Source: a bacterium
Lineage (GTDB): Bacteria > Cyanobacteriota > Vampirovibrionia > Obscuribacterales > Obscuribacteraceae
Direction: 5' to 3'
Length of the DNA: 5,290 nt
Assembly: GCA_030431355.1 (NCBI GenBank)
Contig: JAUIJG010000369.1
Coordinates: 1-5,290 of the forward strand
Positions 1 to 5,290 of this stretch are shown here, in pieces. The notes below the pieces were generated by a model. The model had not been told where the DNA came from. It did not search any database and worked only from the letters and a program-made list of their open reading frames with translations. Numbering within the stretch: position 1 is the stretch's first letter; every line of letters begins with the position of its first letter. Position numbers and translations under genes: made by a program.

Positions 1-270
1 GGAGTTTCCTGTTGCCGAGCGGTTTCCGAACTTAACAACAGGAATTTCCAGCGCTGCCAGAACAAAAGCTGTTGCTGTGGAGGTATTGAACTTTGAGAGT
101 CCGCTTCCTCCGGTTCCGCTCACATCGATAACGCCTCGACCGAGATCGGCAAGTCTTTTTGAATTTGATTGATTCTCTCCCCGAAGCTCCTCCAGGGTTC
201 TTGAAAAGCTCTCTTTATCAATATCTTCCACACCAGCTAGAAGACTCTGTTTGCATTCAATTAGTGACAT
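1..270 (-). CDS. trpD: Anthranilate phosphoribosyltransferase TrpD, N-terminal part (3' end outside window)
   Basis: TrpD transfers 5-phosphoribose from PRPP to anthranilate, the second committed step of tryptophan synthesis, in the cytoplasm. The first 90 codons are visible; the gene continues past base 1. The PRPP-binding glycine loop reads DVSGTGGSG (residues 49-57), followed by [11 protein letters not shown] (60-70) and [13 protein letters not shown] (78-90). These align with the family pattern GTGGDG, FN-STA and KHGNR-SGxSG. The enzyme is atypical. The usual Asp after GTGG is Ser56, the usual His of KHGNR is Phe81, and only about 51 residues precede GTGG where many homologues have 70-80, so the N-terminal helical domain looks shortened. 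The ATG overlaps the end of trpG by 10 bp, with GAGGAA at 283-288, 12 nt upstream, as a rather distant Shine-Dalgarno. Family assignment rests on motifs plus position after trpE and trpG. A TrpD-like paralogue is possible but less likely in this operon. Confidence 0.88.
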   Translation of the reverse strand, partial: MSLIECKQSLLAGVEDIDKESFSRTLEELRGENQSNSKRLADLGRGVIDVSGTGGSGLSKFNTSTATAFVLAALEIPVVKFGNRSATGNS

Positions 271-863
271 AGCTCTGAAAAATTCCTCATAATGTCCGCA
301 CCACAGGGGGTGCCTATGGACTCGGGGTGAAACTGTAAACCGAATAGTGGATAGGAGCTGTGCTCCATCGCCATGATTGTGTTGGAAACTTCATCTATGG
401 CTGTTACTCTCAGCTCCGGAGGGAGCTTCTCTTTACAGACAGCCAGGGAGTGGTAGCGCATCGCTTCAAAAGTTTCAGGAATGCCTGCCAGTAGAACTGA
501 GCTGCTGACACTCTTGAGCTTTTTGATCTGTCTTATCTTTCCATGGAGAATCTCTTCTGCTCTTTCAACTTTGCCTCCGAGAATGTGGGCTATGCCCTGG
601 TGTCCAAGGCATATTCCCAGGATTGGACAACCAAGCTCTTCTCTTCTTGCGATTACCTCGGAACAGACTCCGAAGTCGGTCTCTTTACCCGGATGTCCCG
701 GACCGGGTGAGATAATAATGCCTTTCGGATTGAGCGCTTTTATCTCTTCGAAGCTGATTCTGTCGTTTAAGACAGTGGCAACTTTCTCCTTGTAGACTTC
801 TTTGACTTGCTGGACGATGTTGTAGGTAAATGAATCATAGTTGTCGATTACTAGAATGGTCAT
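261..863 (-). CDS. trpG: Anthranilate synthase glutamine amidotransferase subunit TrpG
   Basis: TrpG is the class I glutamine amidotransferase that releases ammonia from glutamine and passes it to TrpE. The 200-residue product has the normal length. It shows the N-terminal [14 protein letters not shown], the oxyanion-loop region ISPGPGHP (51-58), the nucleophile elbow GICLGHQG with catalytic Cys85, HGK at 107-109, RYHSL at 136-140, and QFHPES with the triad residues His179 and Glu181. All catalytic residues are intact. TrpG and PabA are nearly indistinguishable by sequence, and one protein may serve both pathways, but placement between trpE and trpD favours the Trp role. Start choice: a GTG at 867-869 is in frame two codons upstream, but the strong Shine-Dalgarno AGGAG at 873-877 lies only 3 nt from GTG and 9 nt from the ATG at 861-863, so the ATG is preferred. 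The start lies inside trpE (29 bp overlap), which points to translational coupling and balanced subunit synthesis. Confidence 0.95.
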   Translation of the reverse strand: MTILVIDNYDSFTYNIVQQVKEVYKEKVATVLNDRISFEEIKALNPKGIIISPGPGHPGKETDFGVCSEVIARREELGCPILGICLGHQGIAHILGGKVERAEEILHGKIRQIKKLKSVSSSVLLAGIPETFEAMRYHSLAVCKEKLPPELRVTAIDEVSNTIMAMEHSSYPLFGLQFHPESIGTPCGADIMRNFSELCH

Positions 864-2349
864 GGTCACTTGCTCCTGAAAATGCTGGTTCTTTCTCTTT
901 CTTCTCTGGCTTCAGGCTTCGCCAGGAACGGGAAGGATAAATCAGATCCAGAATTGAGGCTGCTTTATTCAGGGTCTCTTTGCGTTCATCTTTTGCAATC
1001 GAGTCGTATACGATACCTGCTCCGGCTTGTACATGGGCTCTTTTACCGACGATGGTCGCCGACCTTATGGCGATAGCCAGATCAACACCGCCATCAAGAT
1101 CAAAAATGCCTACGGCGCCGGAATAAATTCCTCTTTGCTCCTCCTCCATGGAAGATAGAATCTCCAGGGCCCGCTTCTTTGGCGCACCCGATACGGTGCC
1201 CCGGGGAAAACAAGACTTGACGGTTTCGAAGACTGTGGCGCTCTCTTCAAGACTGCCTTCGAGATCGGTGGAAAGATGCATGACCTGCGGATATTTGACC
1301 ACCGACATTAGGTTCTTTACCTTTATTGAACCGGAGCGACAGACCCTACCCAGGTCGTTTCTACCTAAGTCGACGAGCATCATATGCTCTGCTTTCTCTT
1401 TCGGGCAGCCTGTTAACTCGCTCTCCATTCTCGTCTCTTCCGCTTCGTCCGTGCCTCTTGGTCTGGTGCCGGCCAGGGCTCTGAAGCGGGCGACACCATC
1501 TTGTATTTTTATCTGGCTCTCGGGAGATGCTCCCGTGTACTGAAAGGAGCCATAGTCCAGGTAGTAGGTATAAGGACTGCCGGAGTTGCTTCTTACTCTT
1601 TCATACAAAGAGCGGGCAGTGAGGTCACCTAAGTTCACCGAAAACCGTCGTGAAAGAACGATTTGAAAGGCTTCGCCTTCGCGAACAAACTCTTTGGTTC
1701 TCTCAACCATTTTTTCGTATTCAAGATCGCTTATAGACATCTCAAAATTCTCAGGCTCACTTCCCTGGGATTTAGCGCAGGCGCTGGTAGAAACGCAATC
1801 TTTGAGATTTCCTATCATGGAGGCTATCTCAAGACATTCTCCCTCTCCACGGTCGGAAATTATTGAAGCTCTACCATTTAACTCATCCGCCACTATATAG
1901 AGTGAAGGAATTTCCATTATGCTGTCCGGCAGGTTGGCGAATTTTTGCTTCTGTCTAGGAATATTCAGGGATGATTCGGTCAGGGCAAAACCCAGGTAGC
2001 CTATAAAAGCTGGAAGCGTAGGAAGGCTCTCTCTATGAGAATCGAGGGGCACAATCGAAATTGAATTTTTATAGTGATCATAGACATCACCAAGAAAGTC
2101 GAAAGGGCACTCTATATCAAAGTCCTGGGACTTGTCGCTTGCAAATTCTTGAAGGGTTGCCTTGAGTCCATTGATAGTAATTCTGTGACTTGCTCTAAGA
2201 ACGTAGAGCGTTTTGGAGTCGGACTGAAATATCTTGTCCGCACCCGCAATATTTACCAGGTCTTGAACCGGGCATGAATTCAGGGGCAGGGCGAACAGTC
2301 TTATTGACTCTTTGAAGATATCTTTGATCTTTACTGTATGGTTCAACAT
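835..2349 (-). CDS. trpE: Anthranilate synthase component I TrpE
   Basis: TrpE aminates chorismate and eliminates pyruvate to give anthranilate, using ammonia from TrpG. The 504-residue protein has the N-terminal domain at about 1-190 (with FIGYLGFA at 115-122) and the chorismate-binding domain at about 205-470. Motifs seen: EGEAFQIVLSRRF (224-236), ALAGTRPRG (291-299), EHMMLVDLGRND (321-332), VMHLS with His358, PRGTVSGAPK (382-391), QAGAGIVYDS (441-450) and ETLNKA (458-463). Glu321 and Glu458 match the expected Mg2+ ligands. Ala293 before GT, where PabB enzymes usually carry Lys, supports anthranilate synthase over aminodeoxychorismate synthase. Oddities: the N-terminal region lacks a clear LLES-type tryptophan-binding motif (nearest is LYVLRAS, 48-54), and residues from about 471 form a polar low-complexity tail whose last codons overlap trpG. 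The ATG has a modest Shine-Dalgarno (AAGAG, 2356-2360, 6 nt away). Expression is probably governed by the attenuator upstream. Confidence 0.96.
   Translation of the reverse strand: MLNHTVKIKDIFKESIRLFALPLNSCPVQDLVNIAGADKIFQSDSKTLYVLRASHRITINGLKATLQEFASDKSQDFDIECPFDFLGDVYDHYKNSISIVPLDSHRESLPTLPAFIGYLGFALTESSLNIPRQKQKFANLPDSIMEIPSLYIVADELNGRASIISDRGEGECLEIASMIGNLKDCVSTSACAKSQGSEPENFEMSISDLEYEKMVERTKEFVREGEAFQIVLSRRFSVNLGDLTARSLYERVRSNSGSPYTYYLDYGSFQYTGASPESQIKIQDGVARFRALAGTRPRGTDEAEETRMESELTGCPKEKAEHMMLVDLGRNDLGRVCRSGSIKVKNLMSVVKYPQVMHLSTDLEGSLEESATVFETVKSCFPRGTVSGAPKKRALEILSSMEEEQRGIYSGAVGIFDLDGGVDLAIAIRSATIVGKRAHVQAGAGIVYDSIAKDERKETLNKAASILDLIYPSRSWRSLKPEKKEKEPAFSGASDHDHSSNRQL
873..877 (-). 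promoter_or_regulatory. Shine-Dalgarno site of trpG, inside trpE
   Basis: AGGAG on the minus strand, 9 nt before the trpG ATG (861-863) and only 3 nt before the alternative GTG (867-869). It decides the start in favour of ATG. It lies within the last codons of trpE, so ribosomes finishing trpE pass over it. Confidence 0.75.
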
Positions 2350-2354
2350 CTTTG

Positions 2355-2421
2355 ACTCTTAGCTTCAACTAATTGGGTGATACCGAATCTTGTACCTTTT
2401 ACCAACCGGAGCTCTAAGAGT
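2355..2421 (-). promoter_or_regulatory. Inverted repeat able to sequester the trpE ribosome-binding site
   Basis: Read on the minus strand, ACTCTTAG (2414-2421) is a perfect 8-base complement of CTAAGAGT (2355-2362), with a 51-nt loop between. The 3' arm contains the whole putative trpE Shine-Dalgarno AAGAG (2356-2360). The loop can form a smaller stem, TTGG (2402-2405) with CCAA (2373-2376). Folding would hide the ribosome-binding site of trpE in the read-through transcript. The repeat is seen directly; the regulatory role is inference. Confidence 0.4.
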
Positions 2422-2436
2422 TTTCATTTGAACACT

Positions 2437-2471
2437 AAAAAGCGGGCTGGCTTTTACTTTGCCTTGCCCGC
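2437..2471 (-). terminator. Rho-independent terminator of the trp attenuator (stem 3:4)
   Basis: On the minus strand, GCGGGC (2466-2471) pairs perfectly with GCCCGC (2442-2447). An inner GGC (2461-2463) pairs with GCC (2449-2451) across a small asymmetric internal loop, and the 3' arm runs directly into five T (2437-2441). This is a good intrinsic terminator signature, 87 nt before the trpE start and after the Trp-rich leader reading frame. A terminator between an operon's leader and its first structural gene is expected for attenuation: RNA polymerase stops here when charged tRNA-Trp is abundant. It would otherwise pointlessly cut off trpE. Confidence 0.8.
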
Positions 2472-2533
2472 ATATTGCTCAGGAAATCAGAATCCTATCT
2501 CAGTTCTCAGCAAAATATTTCGGTGGGCGCGGC
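2461..2533 (-). promoter_or_regulatory. Candidate antiterminator pairing (2:3) of the trp attenuator
   Basis: The segment GCCGCGCCC (2525-2533, minus strand) can pair with the 5' half of the terminator stem. GCC (2531-2533) pairs with GGC (2461-2463), and GCCC (2525-2528) pairs with GGGC (2466-2469), around a 2x2 internal loop. This uses terminator bases, so the two structures exclude each other. The intervening bases hold a small hairpin, TTGCT (2509-2513) with AGCAA (2475-2479) and nested AGGA with TCCT, which could bring the two arms together. Pairing was worked out by eye; stability was not computed. Confidence 0.55.
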
Positions 2534-2593
2534 TTCTTTCTTTTGCCATGGCCACCAGAGGTTATTTTGGAGCTGGATCTGTATTTCTTGCAT
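2507..2593 (-). CDS. trpL: trp operon leader peptide (Trp-Trp-Pro-Trp)
   Basis: A 28-codon reading frame on the minus strand starts with ATG (2591-2593) and stops with TGA (2507-2509). Trp codons occupy positions 13, 14 and 16, giving LWWPWQKK in the middle of the peptide, so three of four consecutive codons are UGG. It lies just upstream of a terminator and of trpE, and the Trp codons form the 5' arm of a hairpin that competes with an antiterminator. Known trp leader peptides have this design: ribosome stalling at UGG when tryptophan is scarce allows read-through into the operon. Unlike the E. coli case, segment 2 lies inside the reading frame, 12 nt before the stop codon. Weak point: no clear Shine-Dalgarno precedes the ATG, so initiation efficiency is uncertain. 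The peptide itself probably has no function after synthesis. Confidence 0.75.
   Translation of the reverse strand: MQEIQIQLQNNLWWPWQKKEAAPTEIFC
2522..2556 (-). promoter_or_regulatory. Hairpin over the leader Trp codons (1:2) of the trp attenuator
   Basis: On the minus strand, GGTGG (2552-2556) pairs with CCACC (2522-2526), and an inner GGC (2545-2547) pairs with GCC (2531-2533), leaving an A-rich loop. The 5' arm consists of the Trp codons of the leader peptide, and the 3' arm overlaps the antiterminator segment. This is the layout of the 1:2 pause hairpin in classical trp leaders. A ribosome stalled on the Trp codons would melt it and free segment 2. Confidence 0.5.
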
Positions 2594-2648
2594 GATTCTA
2601 TCGATGCTAACATGCTTTTGAAAAATTGCAATGGATCGAATCGTCTAG

Positions 2649-2667
2649 ATTACAGAATATTTGTAAT
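2649..2667. repeat. 19-bp palindrome ATTACA-N7-TGTAAT upstream of the trp leader
   Basis: ATTACA (2649-2654) and TGTAAT (2662-2667) form a perfect inverted repeat with a 7-base AT-rich centre. It lies just downstream of the stop of the 695-residue protein gene and 56 bases before the leader ATG. On the minus strand, TGTAAT (2649-2654) matches five of six bases of a sigma-70 -10 box, but no convincing -35 box was found. It could be an operator overlapping the trp promoter, or chance in AT-rich sequence. No T-run follows it, so it is not a terminator. Confidence 0.3.
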
Positions 2668-2680
2668 TTGAAACCATGTT

Positions 2681-4768
2681 CTAGTCGATATCCAGATCCA
2701 GACCATCGGATTTGGCTCGTTCTATTAGTGCTTCGATGCGGGGCATTACTTCTGCTCTATTTGGCTCGCCGCTTTCGGTTACTTTGCCTTCCATGAGAGC
2801 CATGTAGTCTGCCAGTTCACCTTTGGAGATACCCAGGGAGAGCTGGTCGATTATCTCTCTATCCGTTTCGGTAAGCTCCTGGTTGTCTTTGAATTTCTGT
2901 CTTTCCCAGTCGCGAATGTCGGCTTCTTGCTCTTTAATCTCCGGTTCAGACTCTCTTCCCCGGCCCATGCGGCTCTCATTCTCTCTGTCGAACTGGGCTT
3001 CGAAATAGTCCGCGCCCTGGGTCAGCTCGGTCAGGGTCTGCATATGTCCGGGCTTTCCTGTCGATGGATAATCGATCAAAACAAGGCGACCGTCCACCTG
3101 GGAGATTCCGAACTGTTTATTCGGATTCGTACCGGGCTCTTCGAAGGCCAGGTCTTTGCCTTCGAGACCGCGGAAGTAGTCGTCTAAGAGGTGGTTCTCG
3201 TAGCGAGTACGCACGTCCACCAGCTCTTGTAAAAATAGATATGCGGTAACACCGGAGCCGATGTCCACTTCGTGCACCTTAGAGAGGAGTCTTGCGTCAC
3301 CGGGACGTTTGCCCCATTCAGTCTCCCATCCACCTTCAGGAACAATCGCTTTTAAAACGGCTCCGTCAGGCAATTTCTTGGTGGGAAGAACTTCAATTAC
3401 AAACAGGGCATCGTTGCCATAAAAGACTTTGCTGGGGTCGGCCTTCAAACCTCTGAAGTCTTTTGAGTGAGCTATGTACTCAGCTATATCGGTGTGATTG
3501 GTTTGATAGACAACTTCAGAAGCGAGTTCGCTTTCTCGAGGAGCTTCTTTGCCTGCTCTTTCTGTCTCCAGAACCTGGCCTTCGGACTTTCTTCCTTCGG
3601 GTAGTTTTGCCGCTTTCACATCGGCAAGATCTATGACGTCTGCTTCCGGTTTAACTCTACTTTCTGGACCTCCGGCTCTTTCCCGGGGACCGGTGTTCTC
3701 GTTAGCGTGACTTCTGCCTTCGGGTAATGCTTCTGTGATAGTTGATTTGGCTTCCGGTCTGAATGACTCCATGTTCAATACCAGGGAGCCGGCCGGTCTG
3801 CCGGAGCCTGCCATGGCGAAAGCTGGTTGCAATCTTGCGTCCGGCATGAGCAGATCGGTTAGTGCCTGGTCTAGATTACGGACTCCACCCCGGGCTTTTG
3901 ATTCGATAAAGAGGCTTCCTTGCTCGAATTTCTGACCTGCTGTTGTTTTGAAATTTGATATCGTCCGCGATACGGGGTCCTTGCCTTCCACGTGATTTTT
4001 TGTCAGGGGAGACTGGTGCGCTGAAGATAGTGCAAAGCCCACAAAACTCATGGCGTAAGCACTCTCTACCGAATCGGAGAAGCTGGCCGGCTTACCTTCA
4101 AAAAGAAGGCTTGAGGTCTGGGCGCTCACGAGACCGGCAGGAACGCCTGAAAGTGTAGCTGCTCCCACCGGGCTCTCCAGAACTCTTGTCAGTCCGGTGT
4201 TGCCGATGAGACCACGGGCGTTTTCTCTGATTCCGATACCGGAAGCTGTCAGGGTTCCGAAGGTTGCCGCACCGGTTAAACCGTTTTTCAGGCGGTCACC
4301 CCAGAAGTTCTCACTGTTGGCGTCCACCGGATGCATGGCCGAATCATAAATGAATCCTGAGAGGGCACCTTCAGCCACCGCATAGCCCTTCCATCCCAGA
4401 CCGGAATTAGCAAGATTCTGAGGCTTGAGAATCTTCCTGGCTCCGCCCCGGGCCAACATGAAAGGAAGGATCATTCCCACTGCGCTTGCCACGTGGTGGG
4501 TATGCCAACGGCTTGAGTATGTATCTGTGACTTCGTCAGGAGCTCGTAGAAAGCTGGTGGATTCCGCCAGGTCCGTTCCTGCTGCCTTGTCTACCAATTG
4601 CGCCACGCCGGTCAAGGGTCCCTGGAGTGCACTGTATGCCGCTGAATGGAGCGCCTCTCCTGCTAAATCCATAACCCCGGGATTTTGGTCTGCGTTTCCG
4701 TCACCCGATTTTTTGGAGCTTTCAAGACGGACTACACCGTCTAATTCTAGTTCTAGGAGGGGATCCAT
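2681..4768 (-). CDS. Large protein of unknown function: Gly/Ala-rich hydrophobic N-terminal half, possible degenerate kinase-like C-terminal domain
   Basis: No named family is recognised in this 695-residue protein. Residues 1-30 are polar with no signal peptide. Residues 33-250 contain several Gly/Ala-rich hydrophobic stretches (about 92-107, 125-145, 163-180, 198-220, 235-250), broken by polar segments such as FWGDRLKNGL (155-164); they could be membrane-associated helices or packed amphipathic ones. Residues 335-420 are a charged, probably disordered linker with LPEGR and ERAG each occurring twice. Residues 420-575 look globular. AVLKAIVPEGG (470-480), YLFLQELVDV (510-519), NPNKQFGI (548-555) and GRLVLIDYP (560-568) follow in the order of beta-3 lysine, hinge, catalytic-loop Asn and metal-binding Asp of a kinase or phosphotransferase fold, but no HxD-type catalytic Asp is evident. 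Residues 595-645 are highly charged and may be helical. The ATG has only a weak GGA (4776-4778) upstream. Linkage to trp may be incidental; no terminator separates it from the trp leader. Confidence 0.85.
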   Translation of the reverse strand: MDPLLELELDGVVRLESSKKSGDGNADQNPGVMDLAGEALHSAAYSALQGPLTGVAQLVDKAAGTDLAESTSFLRAPDEVTDTYSSRWHTHHVASAVGMILPFMLARGGARKILKPQNLANSGLGWKGYAVAEGALSGFIYDSAMHPVDANSENFWGDRLKNGLTGAATFGTLTASGIGIRENARGLIGNTGLTRVLESPVGAATLSGVPAGLVSAQTSSLLFEGKPASFSDSVESAYAMSFVGFALSSAHQSPLTKNHVEGKDPVSRTISNFKTTAGQKFEQGSLFIESKARGGVRNLDQALTDLLMPDARLQPAFAMAGSGRPAGSLVLNMESFRPEAKSTITEALPEGRSHANENTGPRERAGGPESRVKPEADVIDLADVKAAKLPEGRKSEGQVLETERAGKEAPRESELASEVVYQTNHTDIAEYIAHSKDFRGLKADPSKVFYGNDALFVIEVLPTKKLPDGAVLKAIVPEGGWETEWGKRPGDARLLSKVHEVDIGSGVTAYLFLQELVDVRTRYENHLLDDYFRGLEGKDLAFEEPGTNPNKQFGISQVDGRLVLIDYPSTGKPGHMQTLTELTQGADYFEAQFDRENESRMGRGRESEPEIKEQEADIRDWERQKFKDNQELTETDREIIDQLSLGISKGELADYMALMEGKVTESGEPNRAEVMPRIEALIERAKSDGLDLDID

Positions 4769-4922
4769 AATTTATTCCAGAGAAACTAAGTCGCGATATT
4801 TCGGACTTATGAGCTTGAGCCGATGCTCTTATATTGCCAAACGGATGCCGACCAGTCATTGGGGGAATTACGCAGGCATTATTAAATCGACTCTTCTCCG
4901 GAAAGAAGCCAGGATGAAGAAC

Positions 4923-5290
4923 TTAGTCCAGGCTGAAAGATTCCCTGGAGAAGGGCTTTTCGGAGCCGGTGATCAAACCTTTCTCCACTCCTTTTATGGT
5001 GCCGTAGATGCTTCCTCCCACCAGACCATAGGGAACAGCCAGAAATGCTGCCATGGTTTTGGCGTACATATCGTTTTCGTCGGCGAAGGAGAAGTTCTGG
5101 CTTATGGAATCCTGCATGTCCAAGGTCATCTTCTTGACACTTTTGGTTATGCATACGGGCACGCCGATGGCCACTCCCATCACTGCTCCGCCCACGGCTT
5201 TCGGCAGAGCGACTGCTTTCTGGGTGGCGCTGGAGCCCCCGGATTGGGCCAGACAGGGTTCTATAAAAGGATTGAGAACCACTACCAGGG
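4923..5290 (-). CDS. Small exported or membrane protein of unknown function, 5' end outside window
   Basis: The reading frame is open to the window edge, and the visible part encodes about 121 residues ending in FSRESFSLD. A GTG at 5280-5282 is possible as a start. However, the codons before it continue a hydrophobic run, LVVVLNPFI, followed by EPCLAQSGG. This looks like the end of a signal peptide with possible cleavage after CLA, so the true start is probably beyond base 5290. Two Gly-rich hydrophobic segments follow: KAVGGAVMGVAIGVPVCIT, and after a polar stretch of about 30 residues, AAFLAVPYGLVGGSIYG. Both have small-residue GxxxG-like spacing suited to helix packing in a membrane. No catalytic motif is visible. 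It is 154 bp upstream of the 695-residue gene in the same direction and could share its transcript. The overlapping frame at 4882-5154 is arginine-rich and unlike a real protein. Confidence 0.65.
   Translation of the reverse strand, partial: LVVVLNPFIEPCLAQSGGSSATQKAVALPKAVGGAVMGVAIGVPVCITKSVKKMTLDMQDSISQNFSFADENDMYAKTMAAFLAVPYGLVGGSIYGTIKGVEKGLITGSEKPFSRESFSLD

Noticed and set aside
1..2349. Plus-strand frames over trpD, trpG and trpE
   Set aside because: They are antisense to genes with intact family motifs and show no recognisable domain.
2377..2405. Promoter-like pair TTGGTA and TATCAC with 17-base spacing just before trpE
   Set aside because: Each box matches only four of six bases, and a promoter here would bypass the attenuator; kept only as a remote possibility.
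2350..2440. TRAP-type GAG/UAG repeats in the trpE leader
   Set aside because: Several TAG and GAG triplets occur, but they lack the regular two- to three-base spacing and number needed for a TRAP site.
2500..2613. A 37-codon minus-strand frame starting at 2613 and ending KYFAEN, basic and protein-like
   Set aside because: It overlaps the Trp-rich leader frame in another phase, has no Shine-Dalgarno, and its basic composition follows from the A-rich and GC-rich bases of the attenuator. The Trp-Trp-Pro-Trp frame plus terminator explains the region better.
2377..2671. Plus-strand frames of about 70 codons across the trp leader
   Set aside because: They have no supporting motifs or ribosome-binding sites and are antisense to a coherent leader with attenuator structures.
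4893..4908. Hairpin with 6-bp stem CTTCTT/GAGAAG and UCCG loop after the small exported protein gene
   Set aside because: The stem is weak and no T-run follows on the minus strand, so it is not supported as a terminator.
4882..5154. Arginine-rich 90-codon minus-strand frame
   Set aside because: It overlaps the small exported protein gene in another phase and has a composition typical of a shifted frame; the other frame has signal-peptide and membrane features.

Overview
All genes in this window lie on the minus strand, so it reads right to left. The layout is: the 3' part of a small exported or membrane protein gene (4923-5290), a large protein of unknown function (2681-4768), a regulatory leader of about 330 bases (2350-2680), and then the first three genes of a tryptophan operon, trpE (835-2349), trpG (261-863) and trpD (1-270, cut by the window edge).

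The trp genes are identified from motifs. TrpE and TrpG form anthranilate synthase, which converts chorismate and glutamine to anthranilate. TrpD transfers phosphoribose from PRPP to anthranilate. The genes are packed with overlaps (29 bp between trpE and trpG, 10 bp between trpG and trpD), which suggests co-transcription and translational coupling.

The most notable element is in the leader upstream of trpE. A 28-codon reading frame encodes a peptide containing Trp-Trp-Pro-Trp. A GC-rich hairpin followed by five U residues lies downstream. Segments that can form an early hairpin over the Trp codons, or an antiterminator, lie between them. This is the arrangement of ribosome-mediated transcription attenuation (trpL type). 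A further inverted repeat would sequester the trpE ribosome-binding site, which may add control of translation.

The two genes upstream of the leader are not recognised as named families. The 695-residue protein has a Gly/Ala-rich hydrophobic N-terminal half, a charged linker with a degenerate internal duplication, and a C-terminal part that faintly resembles a degenerate kinase-like fold. The small protein has the end of a signal-peptide-like region and two Gly-rich hydrophobic segments.

The style of these proteins, the moderate GC content and the divergent Trp enzymes recall genomes of non-photosynthetic Cyanobacteriota relatives (Melainabacteria/Vampirovibrionia, Obscuribacterales type). 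This is an impression from memory of such proteins and was not tested by any search. No tRNA, rRNA, CRISPR array or insertion sequence was seen.
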